A stretch of DNA of 64,000 nucleotides from Nemophila menziesii (taxonomy: Eukaryota; Streptophyta; Magnoliopsida; Boraginales; Hydrophyllaceae), in contig JARWIR010000002.1 in assembly GCA_029959085.1 (NCBI GenBank), positions 46,186,233-46,250,232 on the forward strand. The letters are read 5' to 3'. Shown in pieces: positions 43,927 to 57,149 of the stretch. The notes beneath the pieces are model-generated. The model was not told the origin of the DNA. It did no database searches and saw only the letters and a list, made by a program, of their open reading frames with translations. How positions within the stretch are numbered: position 1 is the stretch's first letter; each line of letters begins with the position of its first letter. Position numbers and translations under genes: made by a program.

Positions 43927-45468
43927 AATTATATTATTATAATTATTTAAAATATCACGAGCTAACGGGTATGATCGAGAAACTATAGTAGTCTCTCTTA
44001 TCTCCAAGACCATGGCTTCAAGAGGTGATCCAACCTTGAAATCCCAAGATTACCCTTCCAAAACTTGTCTTATACATCCAGCCTACACTATTAGTACAAA
44101 ATTTATAGCTAGCATCAACATTTGTATGGATTGAGTGCTTACTTACAGTAGAAATATAATTTATATAACTATAAGCTTAACTTTTACAAATGCTTACAAA
44201 CCTATCAATCTGTTGGAACCCTAATTTCAATCATTCAACCACTACAACCCAAATACCCTCAATAATCTCGTCTTTACTCAAAAATAATTGTTTAAAAAAT
44301 TTATTATTTCTTTCAATCCAAATTATATATGAATAATCTCTGAATTTTTCATGCCAATATAAAATCTTCATATTAGATATAAATTAATTAATAACTTGTT
44401 GTTTCTTTTGATACAAAGCATATATGTTGTCTTTATTTTCTCTTAGCCAAAGATATTCATAAAGATATATTTTCATTCATCATTTTGTTTTGAAAAAATC
44501 AGGTGTTTCGTTTAATTTATATGGTATACGAAAATAAGTGCAAAAACCATTTTAAAAATCTTATTTTCCATTGAATGATTAATGATATTTTAGACAAATC
44601 ACCAAATTAGGGTTTGTCATGATATCTATTAAAGAACGAATATGGTTTACTAGATGTATTTCGATAATGACTTGTTTTTTAAAAATACCTTTAAAGAAAG
44701 TTAGATCGGACTCTAGTAAGCAATTTTTTATTAAGAAATTTTTTATTTTGATCGTATTTAATTTATATGATTAAGTTTGAATTTGTATATTGATATACAT
44801 TTTATCTTCTAAGATTGTATGCCTGAGATCCAAAAACAACTTTTGTTTGGTAAAATATAAATTCTATATATAGATTTTATACACAAACATATGTGAGAGT
44901 GGTTGATTTAATCTAGTACTGCAAATTTTAAATTTTATACAGTAAATTTTAAGATTTTGCAGATTCCAAATGATTCATGTAAACTATTTTATATTAAAGA
45001 TTTGAACCTAATATTATTTAGATTTTTTGATAATTAGATGAATTGTTCTAATTAAACAAATTTTATTGATTTAAGTTCATTAATAACTGTCTAAATTTCA
45101 ATTACTATAGATTACATAATTTTTTTATCTCTTAAAAAAATAGTTAAACATGATATTTACATACATGAAAACATTCTTTATATTTGGTATGTGTTATAAA
45201 TCTCAAGATGATCTCAAATTGATTTTGAACTTTATCATTGTTTTCAATGATACATAAATTTGTTTATAGACAGCTAAATCTGGATTTGTTTTGCATCTCT
45301 ATTTTCCATTTTAAAAAAATAAAAATATATCCATTTTCATTAAATTATTTTAGATTTCAATTGTTATAATATCCATTAATCACATTAATGAGCACTAACC
45401 ACTAGATAAGATTGAAAAGAAAAGCATAATAAATAAATTAGAGACTTTTTTTCTAACAAATTTTTGTT

Positions 45469-45568
45469 ATGTAGCTTAATTGGATGGAGTCTTGCTATTT
45501 CTTCAGCACTGGAAGGTACATGGTTCGAATCCCCTCCTTAAAGGACAAACCATGTACGAAAAAAAAAA
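45469..45568 (+). mobile_element. tRNA-derived SINE in P3
   Basis: Duplicate of the SINE in P1, with A box TAGCTTAATTGG (45472) and B box GGTTCGAATCC (45522-45532). It is a few bases shorter between the boxes. It was present before the 13-kb duplication. Confidence 0.75.
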
Positions 45569-48019
45569 TTGTTTTTGATAAAATTGAGTTTATTTAGCTT
45601 TCTCTTTTTCATTATAAATTTAATATATTCTTTTACTTTTGTTTATTATTCATGAAAAACTAGAAGTATATATATAACAATGCATAAAAGTTGCACCCTT
45701 ATAAAAAGTATGAAGAAACTTTACCAATTTCATCACAAAGTTGTTTGTTGAATTTTACATATTTTGCTTAAAAGTGTTTTCAAATTTTTTTCTTTTACGC
45801 AAAAACACTAATTTTATAAATAAAGTATAGACATATTGTTCTTTCCTAACAAATATAGTACTTAACCAAGGCTAGAGTGAGGAAAAACCTTAGTACTCCA
45901 ATGGTGTTTTCATGTAAGATCTGCTTCTCTGGCTACAAAATGATTTTTCTCCCTTGTAATAATAAGCCTTCAAAAAAAATATATCAAGATTTTTCCAATT
46001 CACTATGCCAAAAAAATTATAAGTTCTTACGATCCAAAACAAATTATAATCGAAATTAAAGGGCATCTTCGCCAACTTTACTAGGTTGTTAAGTGTAAAT
46101 AACATTATCTTCAATGGTAAAGATGTAAGAGTTAAATATAATATATACTTACCTTGATAATTCCTTCACACTCTCGATAATGAAAACTTCATCCGTGTAT
46201 TTTGAAGTGCAAGCAATTTATCAAAGATTTTGTCGAGCCATTTGCCTTAGACGATAGAGGGTTATGTTCCGGACATTAGTCGTGCATTTTACTGGGGAGA
46301 TGAAACTTTAGAAAGATTAATTTTTGTTATATAAATGTAAAATTTATATGTAAAAAACAGGATTTATTCATGTTTTTGTTAAAGAGATGTGAATTATAAA
46401 TGTAAAACCAGATATATTTTTTGTTCTTGTAAATATATTTTATTGTTATATACTTTAAATTCCTTTTCATAGATAGTGATGTGCTTGGAAAATTGTTGTT
46501 TATTGGTACCTTAATGAATAAGTATAATTGTTGTATAACTGATGATTACATATAGTATATATTGCCTCTAAAAGAATTGAAACATATATAGTATAAGTTA
46601 ATGAATTTAAGTTTCACCATTGAATTTCTCTGTTGATACTGGAGCTGCCTATCTTGGAATTAATTTGTTGCAAGTATGGTTAAAAATTGGTTGATTTATG
46701 TAAAACAGCGATGCATTAAATTCCTTTTAATACCAGATTAAATGATCTTAGTAATGTCCTATCGAGTTGTAATGCAACATTATTAATCCATGCTCATGGT
46801 TTTATGTTTCATGAAGTGTTTAAAAAATTTGCTCTTTTTTTGTTACAATGGAGGTCCATGGACCATGGAATAAAACACAAGAATTAGCTCAAGAAATCTT
46901 CAGAACCCAAAGTGAAAATCCTCCTAGAAGTTTGTGTTCGAATTCGGCTTTCGTGAATATTCCACATATCTCATCGAGAGGATCGTGGAATGAAGAGTAA
47001 GTGTTAGAATATCTTAAGCTAAATCTTGCTAATCAATCTGCGCACGTATTTGCTTCTCTTTAAAAAAAATTCTCTCTAATACGCTCTCATATGTCCTCTT
47101 TTTCTTTCCTTATATTACCTCTACACAATCAAGTCCTGACAATTCCAAAACCTCTCCAGGTGATACAAATAGGCTCCCTAAACGGGATGCAAATAACACA
47201 GATTGAGATGACTTATCACCCGTAGTCATAGGATAAAATAGAATGGTTCCTCCATAGATTCAGTATTAACAAAGACCGGAATATGTTTTTTGGAATAGAT
47301 TTGGAAGGTTCAAAATTTTAGTCATCACCGTTACAAAGCAAATTCACGAGCGCATGAGTTAATATTAATCATCATAGGAATGAGGGTAGAGGTGTTGAAG
47401 ATGAGCCTCCAAATCACCAAATCAGGAGAAGGATGATATTCAAGGCACTGCGCCTTCTTCACCAAAGGCTGCAACAGGCTCAGAAGAACAAGTAACCCAA
47501 ACTGGAGAAAAGGATCAAGAAGCTAATGACGCTAATATATTACCTGACTTGTTCTATATGAATGACAATGAACTTTATCCAATCCCAACTTACCCACACC
47601 TCTTGTGCACGGATGAACAAAAACAGAGCGGTTGTAAGGTACGGAAATCTACACTCGTTATTCGATTACATATAGTGTATACATATCTATGATAATTTAG
47701 AGCACAACTTAGAGCACCCGGAATAGAAACATGACCAGTCGTCTGGCAAATTCTACCCTTCCACATAGTTCCAAATGCTCCCCTGAACTCAAAAATTGTG
47801 TGTGTTCCATAGGAGAAAAATGAACAAATGAGCTGATGGATAAACAAGAGTGACCATGGAAACGGCGCAGGAACTTTCATATTCGTGAATATTATTAATT
47901 ATACTTGTGTTCCCCTTATTGTGATTAATTTTTAATTTCATTAAACCAAACTACTTTTAAAATTGTAGAGGTGTCAATAGTGAAGTATTAGGATAGCAGT
48001 CAACTAAATGAGAGTGAGT

Positions 48020-48823
48020 CATAAACCTCACATTAAAATAATGGTGTTGGTGGAAACCAAGGCGGTTGGCTCTGAGGAAACATCAATTTTTAAATCCAAT
48101 CATATCCATTAAAGTTGATGTGATTGGATTTTCGGGAGAATTTAAATCCTTAAGAATAGAGACGATATAGTTATTAAAATTTTAACGGTTAGTAAACAAG
48201 TTATTAATCTACTTATATCTCAAGAATAATATAACCCTTATATTTTATATGCTCCTAAAACATGGATCTGCGAAAGACTTTGTGACGCTTTGGTGGCAGG
48301 AGGAACATACATGTACCGTGGATTGTAACTAGTTATTTTAATAAAAACAATTTCGTTGAGGACAAGAGTGAGGTACTCCAGAAACATATAGACTCATAAG
48401 AAAATTTTAGACATGGAGAAATTTTTAAGTTTTGGATGATTGGAGATTTTTGGGTTATAAATTCACACAGAGCGGTTCGTAGAACTCAAGGATAAGGAAA
48501 ATGATGTGACTCGATATGGCCTATGGAAATGATATCTGGCGAGAAATGTTTCAATACCCAAAGGTTCATCACCTCCCCCAACTCATTTAGACCACTTTAT
48601 TATTCTCATCAAGATTTCTCCTATACCATTTAACAATACAAAGCGGCGTCAGATCTGTTTTGAGGTAGCCTGGTGTTTCCACGAAGGCTTATGAGATTTT
48701 GTAGGGAGAAAATAGGATGTACTTAGGAGTACACTTTGAGAATATTTAAAGAAGATGTGACAAGATTTATCGACTTAGAAACATGATAATTTTGGGGATA
48801 TCTTCAGCAATAAAAGGAACCGC
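48020..48823 (+). pseudogene. LINE3 endonuclease pseudogene
   Basis: APE-type endonuclease of LINE ORF2. PHIKIMVLVETK (about 48030-48062) keeps the catalytic Glu of ETK. The SGG-like block and DDIVIKIL (about 48160) follow, then KQVINLLI, ICERLCDALVAGGTY and PWIVTSYFN (about 48315), matching the 'PWlv.gDFN' motif with Gly-Asp replaced by Ser-Tyr. EDKSEVLQKHIDS corresponds to the segment after that motif. VSIPKGSSPPPTHLDH at about 48549 lies where the SDH motif should be. Several stops and shifts. Confidence 0.75.
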
Positions 48824-49090
48824 ATGGCTTGGCTGGCAGAGATCCAAAAGGCGTTGCAAATTTCATACAATGCCACCCTAGTGAAATTGGCGATTGGGCT
48901 AAGTAAGAAATATGAGAGTGTTTTCGAGAAAGAAGAAAGACATTGGTTCAAGCAAGTGCGATCAAATTGGGTTCACTCAGGAGACAAAAATATAATATTC
49001 TATAATTTGCATATGTTAGTAAAAAAGGGCAAGTCAATTCGACAGGGAATTAATAACAACAATAATAAATGGCTTGAGATAATCAGATAA
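48824..49090 (+). pseudogene. LINE3 ORF2 linker (EN-RT), open frame
   Basis: The clearest LINE signature in the window. The open frame contains LAEIQKALQISYNATLVKL and EERHWFKQVRSNWVHSGDK, followed by N-I-I-F-Y-N-L, matching the 'l..iQ..l.........L....l...l..EE..W.qksR..Wl..GDrNTkfFh' linker between endonuclease and RT of plant L1 elements. It is a fragment of ORF2 rather than a gene of its own. The other copies have stops or deletions in the same stretch. Confidence 0.88.
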
Positions 49091-50010
49091 CATGGGTGAA
49101 GGACTTTTTTTAGAACTTGTGCTTGCTAGATGACACCATAGTATGGTTAGTTTCACTTCATAATATGCCTACTCTGAAATCAGTTTCCATCCAAACATTA
49201 TCTGCGAGTGCTACTAGTGTATAGATTTGAGTAGAGGTAATCCAGATGCAACCCCACAAGTCACTATGACCAGATGACATGACAATAGGGTTCTACCAAA
49301 AGTCTTAGGAAATAGCCGGTCCTTCGGTTTGTAATATGCTAAGCCAGATGTTAAAAGAGACTTATTTTTAGATAGAAGTCCTTGGCACATCCATACACTT
49401 GATTCTGCAGATCGAAAGTCCAAAGTTCATCATATAAATTTGACCGAATAGCATTATTAATGTGTGTTTCAAGAGTTATATATAATTATTGTATAATTAA
49501 CTTCGTCCAATGCTAGCAGAAGTGATAGGCCCATATTTCTTCTAAATCGATTGACGATCGACAACATCGTGCTAGTTAATGAAGAAGATTACTTTATGAG
49601 GCATGGATAGGATAGATGAGTGTTTATCGAAGTAAACGTGGTTGGTTTGAGTGTATTACTATGTTTAAGCGAGGTGTTGAGTTCGTAAGTATAAACTCTG
49701 TTGAATAAACAAATAAAGATAATTAAAGAAAGGATAAACTTTATAATGGTTTAGCTCACAATTTCCTTGTGATTGCATGATAATCCTTTGATAACAATGA
49801 TTATATATATATATACGATATCATGACCATGTTAGCTCCCATGGTCTCTTGCGTGGTTTCCACGTTAAAAGAACTAATATTCCTATTCTTGCAGAGCATG
49901 CTTCTAAATAGTGGTACGTCTTTTAACCGTTGAGCATGTGATGGCCTATCTTTATGGTGATCAAAGCTTGATCTTCCCAACTCCTTGAGTGGACCAAATA
50001 TACTCCAATA
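49091..50010 (+). pseudogene. LINE3 reverse transcriptase remnant
   Basis: Blocks in order: MQPHKSL-stop-PDDMTIGFYQKS (about 49240-49305; family 'mkP.KAPGPDGm...Fyqk.W'), EIAGPSVCNMLSQMLKETYF (to about 49370), LTIDNIVLVNEEDYFMRHG (about 49548-49606; family 'I.DNil...E..h..k') and HVMAYLYGDQSLIF (about 49936-49977), where FADD is YGDQ. A short TA run (49799-49816) interrupts the segment. No thumb, RNase H or zinc finger follows. Confidence 0.7.
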
Positions 50011-53000
50011 TGGCTTTCTGTTACTGAAAATATTGAACAAGAAATCAAAAATCATTTTCTATAAAGAAAAAAATATTTACAGAAACAAAAACTAGGCCTA
50101 TGTGTTTCATTTTTGCGAATGGAATGTCTTCGCTGATAGATTATTTTGGAAATTTTTTTTCACGTCTTTATACAATTCCTTTGTTTTTTGTAATTGCAAA
50201 ATATAACTAGTATATCGTAATTCTGTAATTTTTCTAACATATAACTTGCAGTTTGATGTGTAAATTATAATCAAATAAATACATAAACATTATGGATTGC
50301 GATAAAAAAGTTCTTCAGGAATTAGAATTAATTTTTTTATCATGTCTATAAATTGATTTATTTAGTAAAAAATATGACTCTCTAGTGAGCAAATGATATG
50401 TTGGAGGAGACTTGTTTTGGTAAGACCATCTCGAATATTAATTCACTTTTTGTTCTTTATATTATCATAAGTCGAGTCTAAAAGTAATCACAAAATTATT
50501 TTGGCACATCAACTTCTACTTCCTCTATTTCCATTACTCAATAAGATTATTCAATAATCTACTATTCACTTATAATTTGATTTTCAATTATATTGTTTAT
50601 TCTTTCATCTAAGGTCAATAGCGGGTCAGATAAACTTACTAAACCCTCTAGGTGCTCCAACCACTAAGTATGATTAAACTATCCCTATCTCTGGTAATGT
50701 CTTTCCATAATCTATTTAACGAGTCAGTGTATTGCATTGATCCAACCCTCAATAGTGTAACGTTTATGACAATAAACACACACTATATTAAAACCTCTCA
50801 CATCCTCCATAAACATATCACAATCTTACAAAACTTCACACTTCCCTCTCCAAAATATTTTCTAACCAAAGTATTGAACACTTGTTGAATTCCCCTTCAC
50901 CCACAAAAACTCAAATTTAATTTTTTACTTAAAAAAATAAAACAAATATAGAGCAATACACAAATATAACCATTTCCATGTCATCGACCATATTATATAT
51001 ATCCTAAATAATACTCGGTCAAGGTGAGAAAATGGTATTCGACTTATAAACATATCATCCTATAATTTGTTGTCTCGTATTAGCCCATGATAATACACAA
51101 AAATGAAACTGCTCCAGCTATATACCCTACATGGGAGATAAAACCATCACCCAAGTTGTCCTTATATTATCTTCCAAGCGACGTGTCGTGTTCATCTTGG
51201 TATACCGGTTGATATCTATCAATCCTCAATTTTCTTTTGCCTTCCTTATTCAACTCACCCACGGATACATCAACACGCAGTCTCTACCCAACACCAAACA
51301 TTTCTTAACAACTTCCATTTGAGATCAAACTCCACCACCAATATAAATCCTACACCATCAACAAGAAGCTATTATCCAAGAACTAAAATTTTATGTAAAT
51401 GTTAATTTGTTGTAAATAAAATTCTTAAAAACATCAAGACAAAACCTTATTTTAGATTTATATAAACACACTAATATTGTACCTTCAAATTCTTTTATCC
51501 ACTTTCCTATTTTCTCGAGGTTTTCATACAGTTTCAAAAATATTAAACATTTTAAGATTCTTTTTGTAAGTAAGTATCAATTTATATTATAATGAAACAA
51601 ATCAGTTTAACAAACAATTTATTGGGAAATAATTAATCCCAGTAACGCTCTAGTTAACTAAAACAACGTCGCCCCATTTTCTTAATGAGCACGAGTCTTG
51701 TTCATCTGGAGTTAACTAACTCGAATCGCTAATTTAGAATACTAATTCTAGGATAACAGTAAAAAGTATTACCCTCTGATTAGTTCGGTTAATCTCGAGA
51801 TAACATGGGGTTTACCTTAAATGAAAGTAGTAAAAAAATTCATAATATTCAACCTTTTTAGAATAATATATGTATTACATATTACTAAGATCTATTTCGA
51901 ACATACTACTAAGCAAACAACACCTTTGATATATTACACATTTTTTAATTTGACACTAATAAAATAAGATCTCGGCATCCTTTCGAGAATCTTGCTTGGT
52001 CCTTTCAAATAAATTTATATTAAAAAGAACGTAATCCTCAATAAAAATTAATATAATTTGAATAAAAGTATGCAATACATAAAATTAAAAATATCTCATA
52101 GTATTTCTAGGACATGAGATGTATAATTTAAAATAAGGATTAGGTTGGTAAAACCAAATATGTCTAATGAGATCAAATTTAATAATGAGATATTATATAT
52201 GAAAAAAGTTATATAAGTTGAACTCTTTTTTTAATGTGAATTAAGGCATAAATGTTTAGGCTCTATTTGGTAAAATTTTATTTTTCTCTTTTAGGTTAGG
52301 CTCGATTTAGTTGAACTCTTAATCTTGCTCAACCCTACTACATGAAAACCATACCCGCATAACAGATCATTTTAAATTCTTTGATTCTTTAATTAGGCTC
52401 GGTTTGAATATTAATCTCATGTTGGGCTCAATCTTACATCACCCTAACCACTGAACAACAAAAGCTTATTTATTTAGTCATACATAACCCATTTTAATGG
52501 GTTATTGTTAATAATAAAATCCAATAATAAACTTATTAAACCAAACTTAAATCCATATAAGCCTGGTCACTAGACAGCATAGCTTAGATGTATACATCAT
52601 AAGTCTAACCCTAACAAACGCTTACAACACCATTGCCGCAGCAGTCAGAGAATCTTAACTTTCCCCTCTTAAAACTTCAATCTTTAACATTTTAGCACTA
52701 TAAGATCGAATTCTTTTGCAAATTATTAACCACTGCAACCCAAATACCCTCGACAATCTAGTCCTTCCTCAAAATATTTTTTTTAAAATGCGATTATTTC
52801 TTCAAATCCAAAAGATATCCAAAATATATATAAATAATCTATGGATTCCAATGTATGATATTCATATTTGAGGTAAATAAATTTATAACTTGTTGTTTCT
52901 TTCAATCTAAATCATATATGTCTTTACTTCTTTTGGCCAAATATATTCCTAAAGATATATGTTTATTCATCATCTTGTTTAAAAAGTGATTGTTTCTTTT

Positions 53001-55664
53001 AATCTATATGGTATAAGAAACAACTACAAATAATTTTTAAATTTTTTATTTTTAATTGAATGATTATGGAGATTTTTAACAAATTACCCAATTAAGGTTT
53101 GTCATGATATCTAATGAAGAGCAAATATGGAATTTTAGATGTATGTCATTTCACTCTTTTTTAACAAAACTTAAAAAAGAAAAGATAGATCTCAAACTCA
53201 AGTCAGCAATTTTTGTTTTGTTGTTATATTATATGTATGATTAAGTCTAAATTTGTATACTGTTAAATTATTCATCTTCTAAATAATTATATGTCTGAGA
53301 TCTTAAAAAAATTATATGATTTTGTTTGGGGAAATATGAATTCTATGTATAGATTATATACACAAACATATGGGGGTAGTGGTTAGTTTAATCTATAGTT
53401 AATTTTAAATTTTATACCACAAATTAAGATTTGATGACAGATGATCTATGGAAAGTGTTGTAATTAAACTTTTAAGAAGTAACTTTATTTAGATTTGTTG
53501 ATAATTAGATGAATTATTCTAATTAAACAAATTCTATCAACTGAAGTTCATTAATAATGGTTCAAAATCTAATTAGTACTAATGACATATTTTTTATTGT
53601 TTTTTAAAACAGATATACAAAGATCATTGGTCATGACATTTCAATATATAACAATATTTCATATATCTGGTAAGTCTTCATCTCAAAAAGGAAGAATTGG
53701 TTGAATATTCTTCCCAATTGAGAATTTCCTCTTCTTTTTGTTGGGATACAAGGATATGATGAGCAGGAAAGCAACGAGCCCTCATGGTTTAACTGTATTG
53801 AGGTCAATAAAGTGGTTGATTTGGTCAAAAGACTGGCGATAAGAAGTACATGGCTATTAGAGAAGGAGATAGGTGTAATAACTCTGTATCGTCAACAAGT
53901 GACTAAAATAACAAGAGCTTGTGAAAGACTGTGTTTAATAAGGTTAAGGTTGGAAGAGTTGAGCGGGGCAAGAGAGAGAAGTTATTATCATGTCTATAGT
54001 TAGATCAATATGCAGATACAAGAAAGATGAACAAATTAAATCCCTTGGATTTATTACTAATCCAAGGATGTTTAATGTTGTCGTTACACTGGCTAAAATG
54101 CTACTTATTATTGTTTGTGATCCCCACATTTTGCATAAGATAAAATTTCCTTTTATTTATTCATCTCTTTCATTTTCTAGAAATAAAATTTTATACATTA
54201 TTTTTAGAGTATTTTAGATTTCAATTGATATAATATGTACTTAATTAATTGTATTCTTCAACCATAAGATAGAAAATTGTTAGTCTAACATGCAAAAACT
54301 GCTCATGAATATTATAAATTGCAAATGTGTCATCTTTAATAACCTTAGAATACCTTAAAAGATACCTTCATATTGGCTATTAAGGGACAATTTTTAGTGT
54401 AGGAGTTAAGTTACATTACTTAATCAACATAACAAATTTGTTAAAATATCCAAGTTCTCAACTTGTAATCACGAAAATCAAAGTTAGATAATGAGCATGA
54501 GCTACTAGATAAGACATAGTAAATCTGAAAGAAGCCAATAAAATTTACTTTGGGTACCATTTTGTAACAAACATTTGTTTTTGATAAAGTTGAGTTTTTT
54601 TAGGTAAAAATTAAACTGTCTGATATTTGCTTTATCAGTTTCATGATAGACTTAATGTCTTTTTTTTACTTTTGTTAATTATTCTTAAAAGCTGAAAGTA
54701 CATATATATTGTCACGCTAATCAAATGTGTGAAGAAATATAAGTCGTTTGTTGATATATTTTGTTTAAAAGTGGTTTCAATTTTTATCCTTTTACACATA
54801 AGGGCTATATTTTATAAAAAAAAGTAGGTTTACTAAAAAATATGATTATTAACTAGGGCCAGAGCGAGGACAACCCAAAAACCATGAACATGATTAGCAA
54901 AAAGTTTGAGGAGCCAATTGGGGTGGTGGGGTTAGCAATTTTGGCAACCATGCATGAAGAAGATTCACAAGATACAATAATAAAAAAATAAAGATGCAAT
55001 CTTTTCTCAGTCGCCAAAACCATTAAATATCATATCCATGTTCAACTTAGTGGGTAGTTTTAATAATAGAACCATTAAGAAAATGTCAACTTGGAAAGAG
55101 ATAGAGAAGTCCAGAAGATATACCCTGTAAAGAATATTAAAAAAAATACTAACTCATGTATATTTTGATGGTCAATTATTTGGGGTAACTATGTAACTGA
55201 GGGGAACAACTGTGATATATTGGTACTGCGACTACTGGTTTGAGTTAAATATATTATGTATTTGTCCTGACAATTCCTTCACACTCTAGATAATGAAAAC
55301 TTCATTTGTGGATTCTGAAGAGCAAGCAATATATCAAAGATTTTGTCGAGCCGCTTGCCTTAGAAGATGAGTGCTATGTTCCAGATGAAATTTTAAAAAG
55401 ATTAGTTTCTGTTATATAAATATAAATTTTAAATGTAAAAATAGGATTTATTCATGTTCTTGTTAAAGAAATGTGATAATAAATGTAAAACAAGAAAACT
55501 TTATTGTTCTTTGTTAAATTGTTTTGTTGTTAAATACTTTGAATTCATATCATGGTTAATGATGTGCTTGGAAAGTTGTTTGTTGGTACCTTAATGAAAC
55601 AAGTACAACTAATATATAACTGATGATCCAATGTATATGTGTATTCAATGTATATGATTACAAG
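50011..55664. repeat. P4: P module, SDE3-bearing type, most complete copy
   Basis: Duplicate of P2. It retains the roughly 260-bp segment lost from P2 (52395-52655), which also exists in P0, so P2 is the deleted one. It includes the second SDE3 fragment (53690-54140). No other gene recognised. Confidence 0.78.
53690..54140 (+). pseudogene. SDE3-type RNA helicase fragment, copy 2
   Basis: Same C-terminal helicase segment as 40160-40590, but more complete because it retains the 19 bp encoding the QQVTKI part after TLYR (family 'GVItPYrqQv.kI'). Blocks: QGYDEQESNEPSWFNCIEV, GVITLYRQQVTKITRACERL, then a frame change, QEREVIIMSIVRS and LGFITNPRMFNVVVTLAKML, where the second Arg of NPRRFN is Met. 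It shares with copy 1 the in-frame stop after LPN and the loss of the FQG core of motif V, so both derive from one already-dead insert. No promoter or N-terminal region. Confidence 0.88.
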
Positions 55665-55959
55665 TCACCCCACTTGAATTTCTCTTTTGATATTACATCC
55701 CAAACCAAACAAGAATCCTGGATGTGCCTATCTTTGAAATAGTTTGTTAGAAGTATATATGATTGAGAATTGGTTAAATTATGTAAAACAAGCGATGCAT
55801 TAAAATGCTTTTAATACCGAATCCTAATAATGTCGTATCGAGTTGGAATATGACACTCATTAATCCATGCTCATGGTTTTATGTTACATGCAACATTGTC
55901 AATAGTGTTACTTAATCCTCTTATTCTTAAACAGAATGATAACTCCATGGATTAAGTAA

Positions 55960-56706
55960 TTGATAAATATTAGAATTTGTTCTCGGGCTCAATTGATTCA
56001 ATGCAGGGCATGGAAATCGAAGGTTCAAACAAGCGCAGGAGTTAATATTAATAATCTTCATAAGGAGAGTAAAGGTGACGAAGAAGAGCCACCAAATCAC
56101 CTGTTATATATTGATGTTATTCGAGCCATCAAGGCACTATGCCTTCTTCACTAAAGGATGTAGCAGGATCAAGAACCTCAAAAGCAAGAAGTGAATGGCG
56201 CTAATAAAAGGCTTGACTTGTTCTATATGTGTGAAAATGAACCTCATCCAAATCCGACGTACCCACAGCTCCTGTGCACGGCGGAACAAATGCAAAATGA
56301 TTGTAGGGTATTTAAAATCTATTTGAGTACATAGTTACAATATAGGTTATACATATTTATCGAATAAAATGAATCAAATTAGGGGTCCAAAAGGTCATAT
56401 GAAATTAGTAGAGGTTGAGTATGGTTCTATCCTAGCAAATTTTGATAGCTTGGAGGACTACAATAGAATTATGATGGGATTGTGGATGATACTAGATTGT
56501 TATTTAATAGTGAAAACATGGGACCCTTACTTCATGCATGCTTTCTCACGTAGCACTAGTGATAAAGACAGTTGCAGACCAATGAGAATAGTGTCACGGG
56601 ATGACAACAATAGGTGTCCAGGAATTTTGATAATTCAACTAAAAGAATACCAAACAAGTGAAATCATAGAGAACCCGGCAGGTATCGTAATGTTTGTTAA
56701 TGAATA
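55960..56706 (+). pseudogene. LINE4 ORF1 (DUF4283-like) pseudogene
   Basis: N-terminal frame 55960-56154, then the NEPHPNPTYPQLLCTAEQ block (about 56236-56289), then the longest surviving ORF1 frame, 56369-56707 (112 codons). That frame carries RGPKGHMKLVEVEYG, ILANFDSLEDYNRIM, GLWMILDCYLIVKTWDPYF and a downstream segment QLKEYQTSEIIENPAGIVMF, which fits the region after the DUF4283 core ('lP.eyy...il..ia..iG..v.vD'). It is the best copy for identifying the domain. Stops separate the three parts. Confidence 0.78.
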
Positions 56707-57149
56707 AGTGGCAGATAATGTTGCATTTTAAGGCAGTGATAAATGGAGTAGTGACACAGCTTTACAGGACCTTTTCTATGATAATTTAGAGCACCCGAAA
56801 CATGATCAGTCTTCTACCAAATTCCGTAATTGCACATAGTTCCACCTGTTCTCCCGGACTTGAATATTGTGTGTGCTCCATAGGAGAAAAATGAAAATAT
56901 CTTGTAATCTTGATCGAGGGAGATGAGATATCCGAGCTGATGGAAAAATGAGAGTGAGCATAGAACCGGCGCAGGGGTTGTCGTATTTCTGAATAGTATT
57001 AGTTTTCTCTATGTTTCCTTGATTGTGAGTAATTTTGTATTTCGGAGGGTGGGGTTTTTCTGACCATCCAATCAATATTTTTTGTTAAAATTGTAGAGTA
57101 TTCCAATAGTGTAAGACTCAAAAGAGAAATTAAGGAAAAATAGTGAGCC

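Larger units (their letters stand above)
43444..47336. repeat. P3: P module of 13-kb unit 2
   Basis: Duplicate of 24552-28261. It carries the SINE at the same place (45469-45568) and lacks the SDE3 fragment. An extra segment of about 160 bp (43767-43926) is absent from P1. No gene recognised. Confidence 0.8.
47337..50010 (+). mobile_element. LINE3, degenerate but uninterrupted
   Basis: Paralogue of LINE1 without the LTR element, so it preserves the unoccupied target. Order: ORF1 remnant without DUF4283 core (about 47400-47640), spacer, endonuclease from about 48020, linker with the best-preserved open frame (48824-49090), RT remnant to 50010. The RT is truncated soon after the catalytic box, as in LINE1. 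Numerous stops. Confidence 0.8.
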
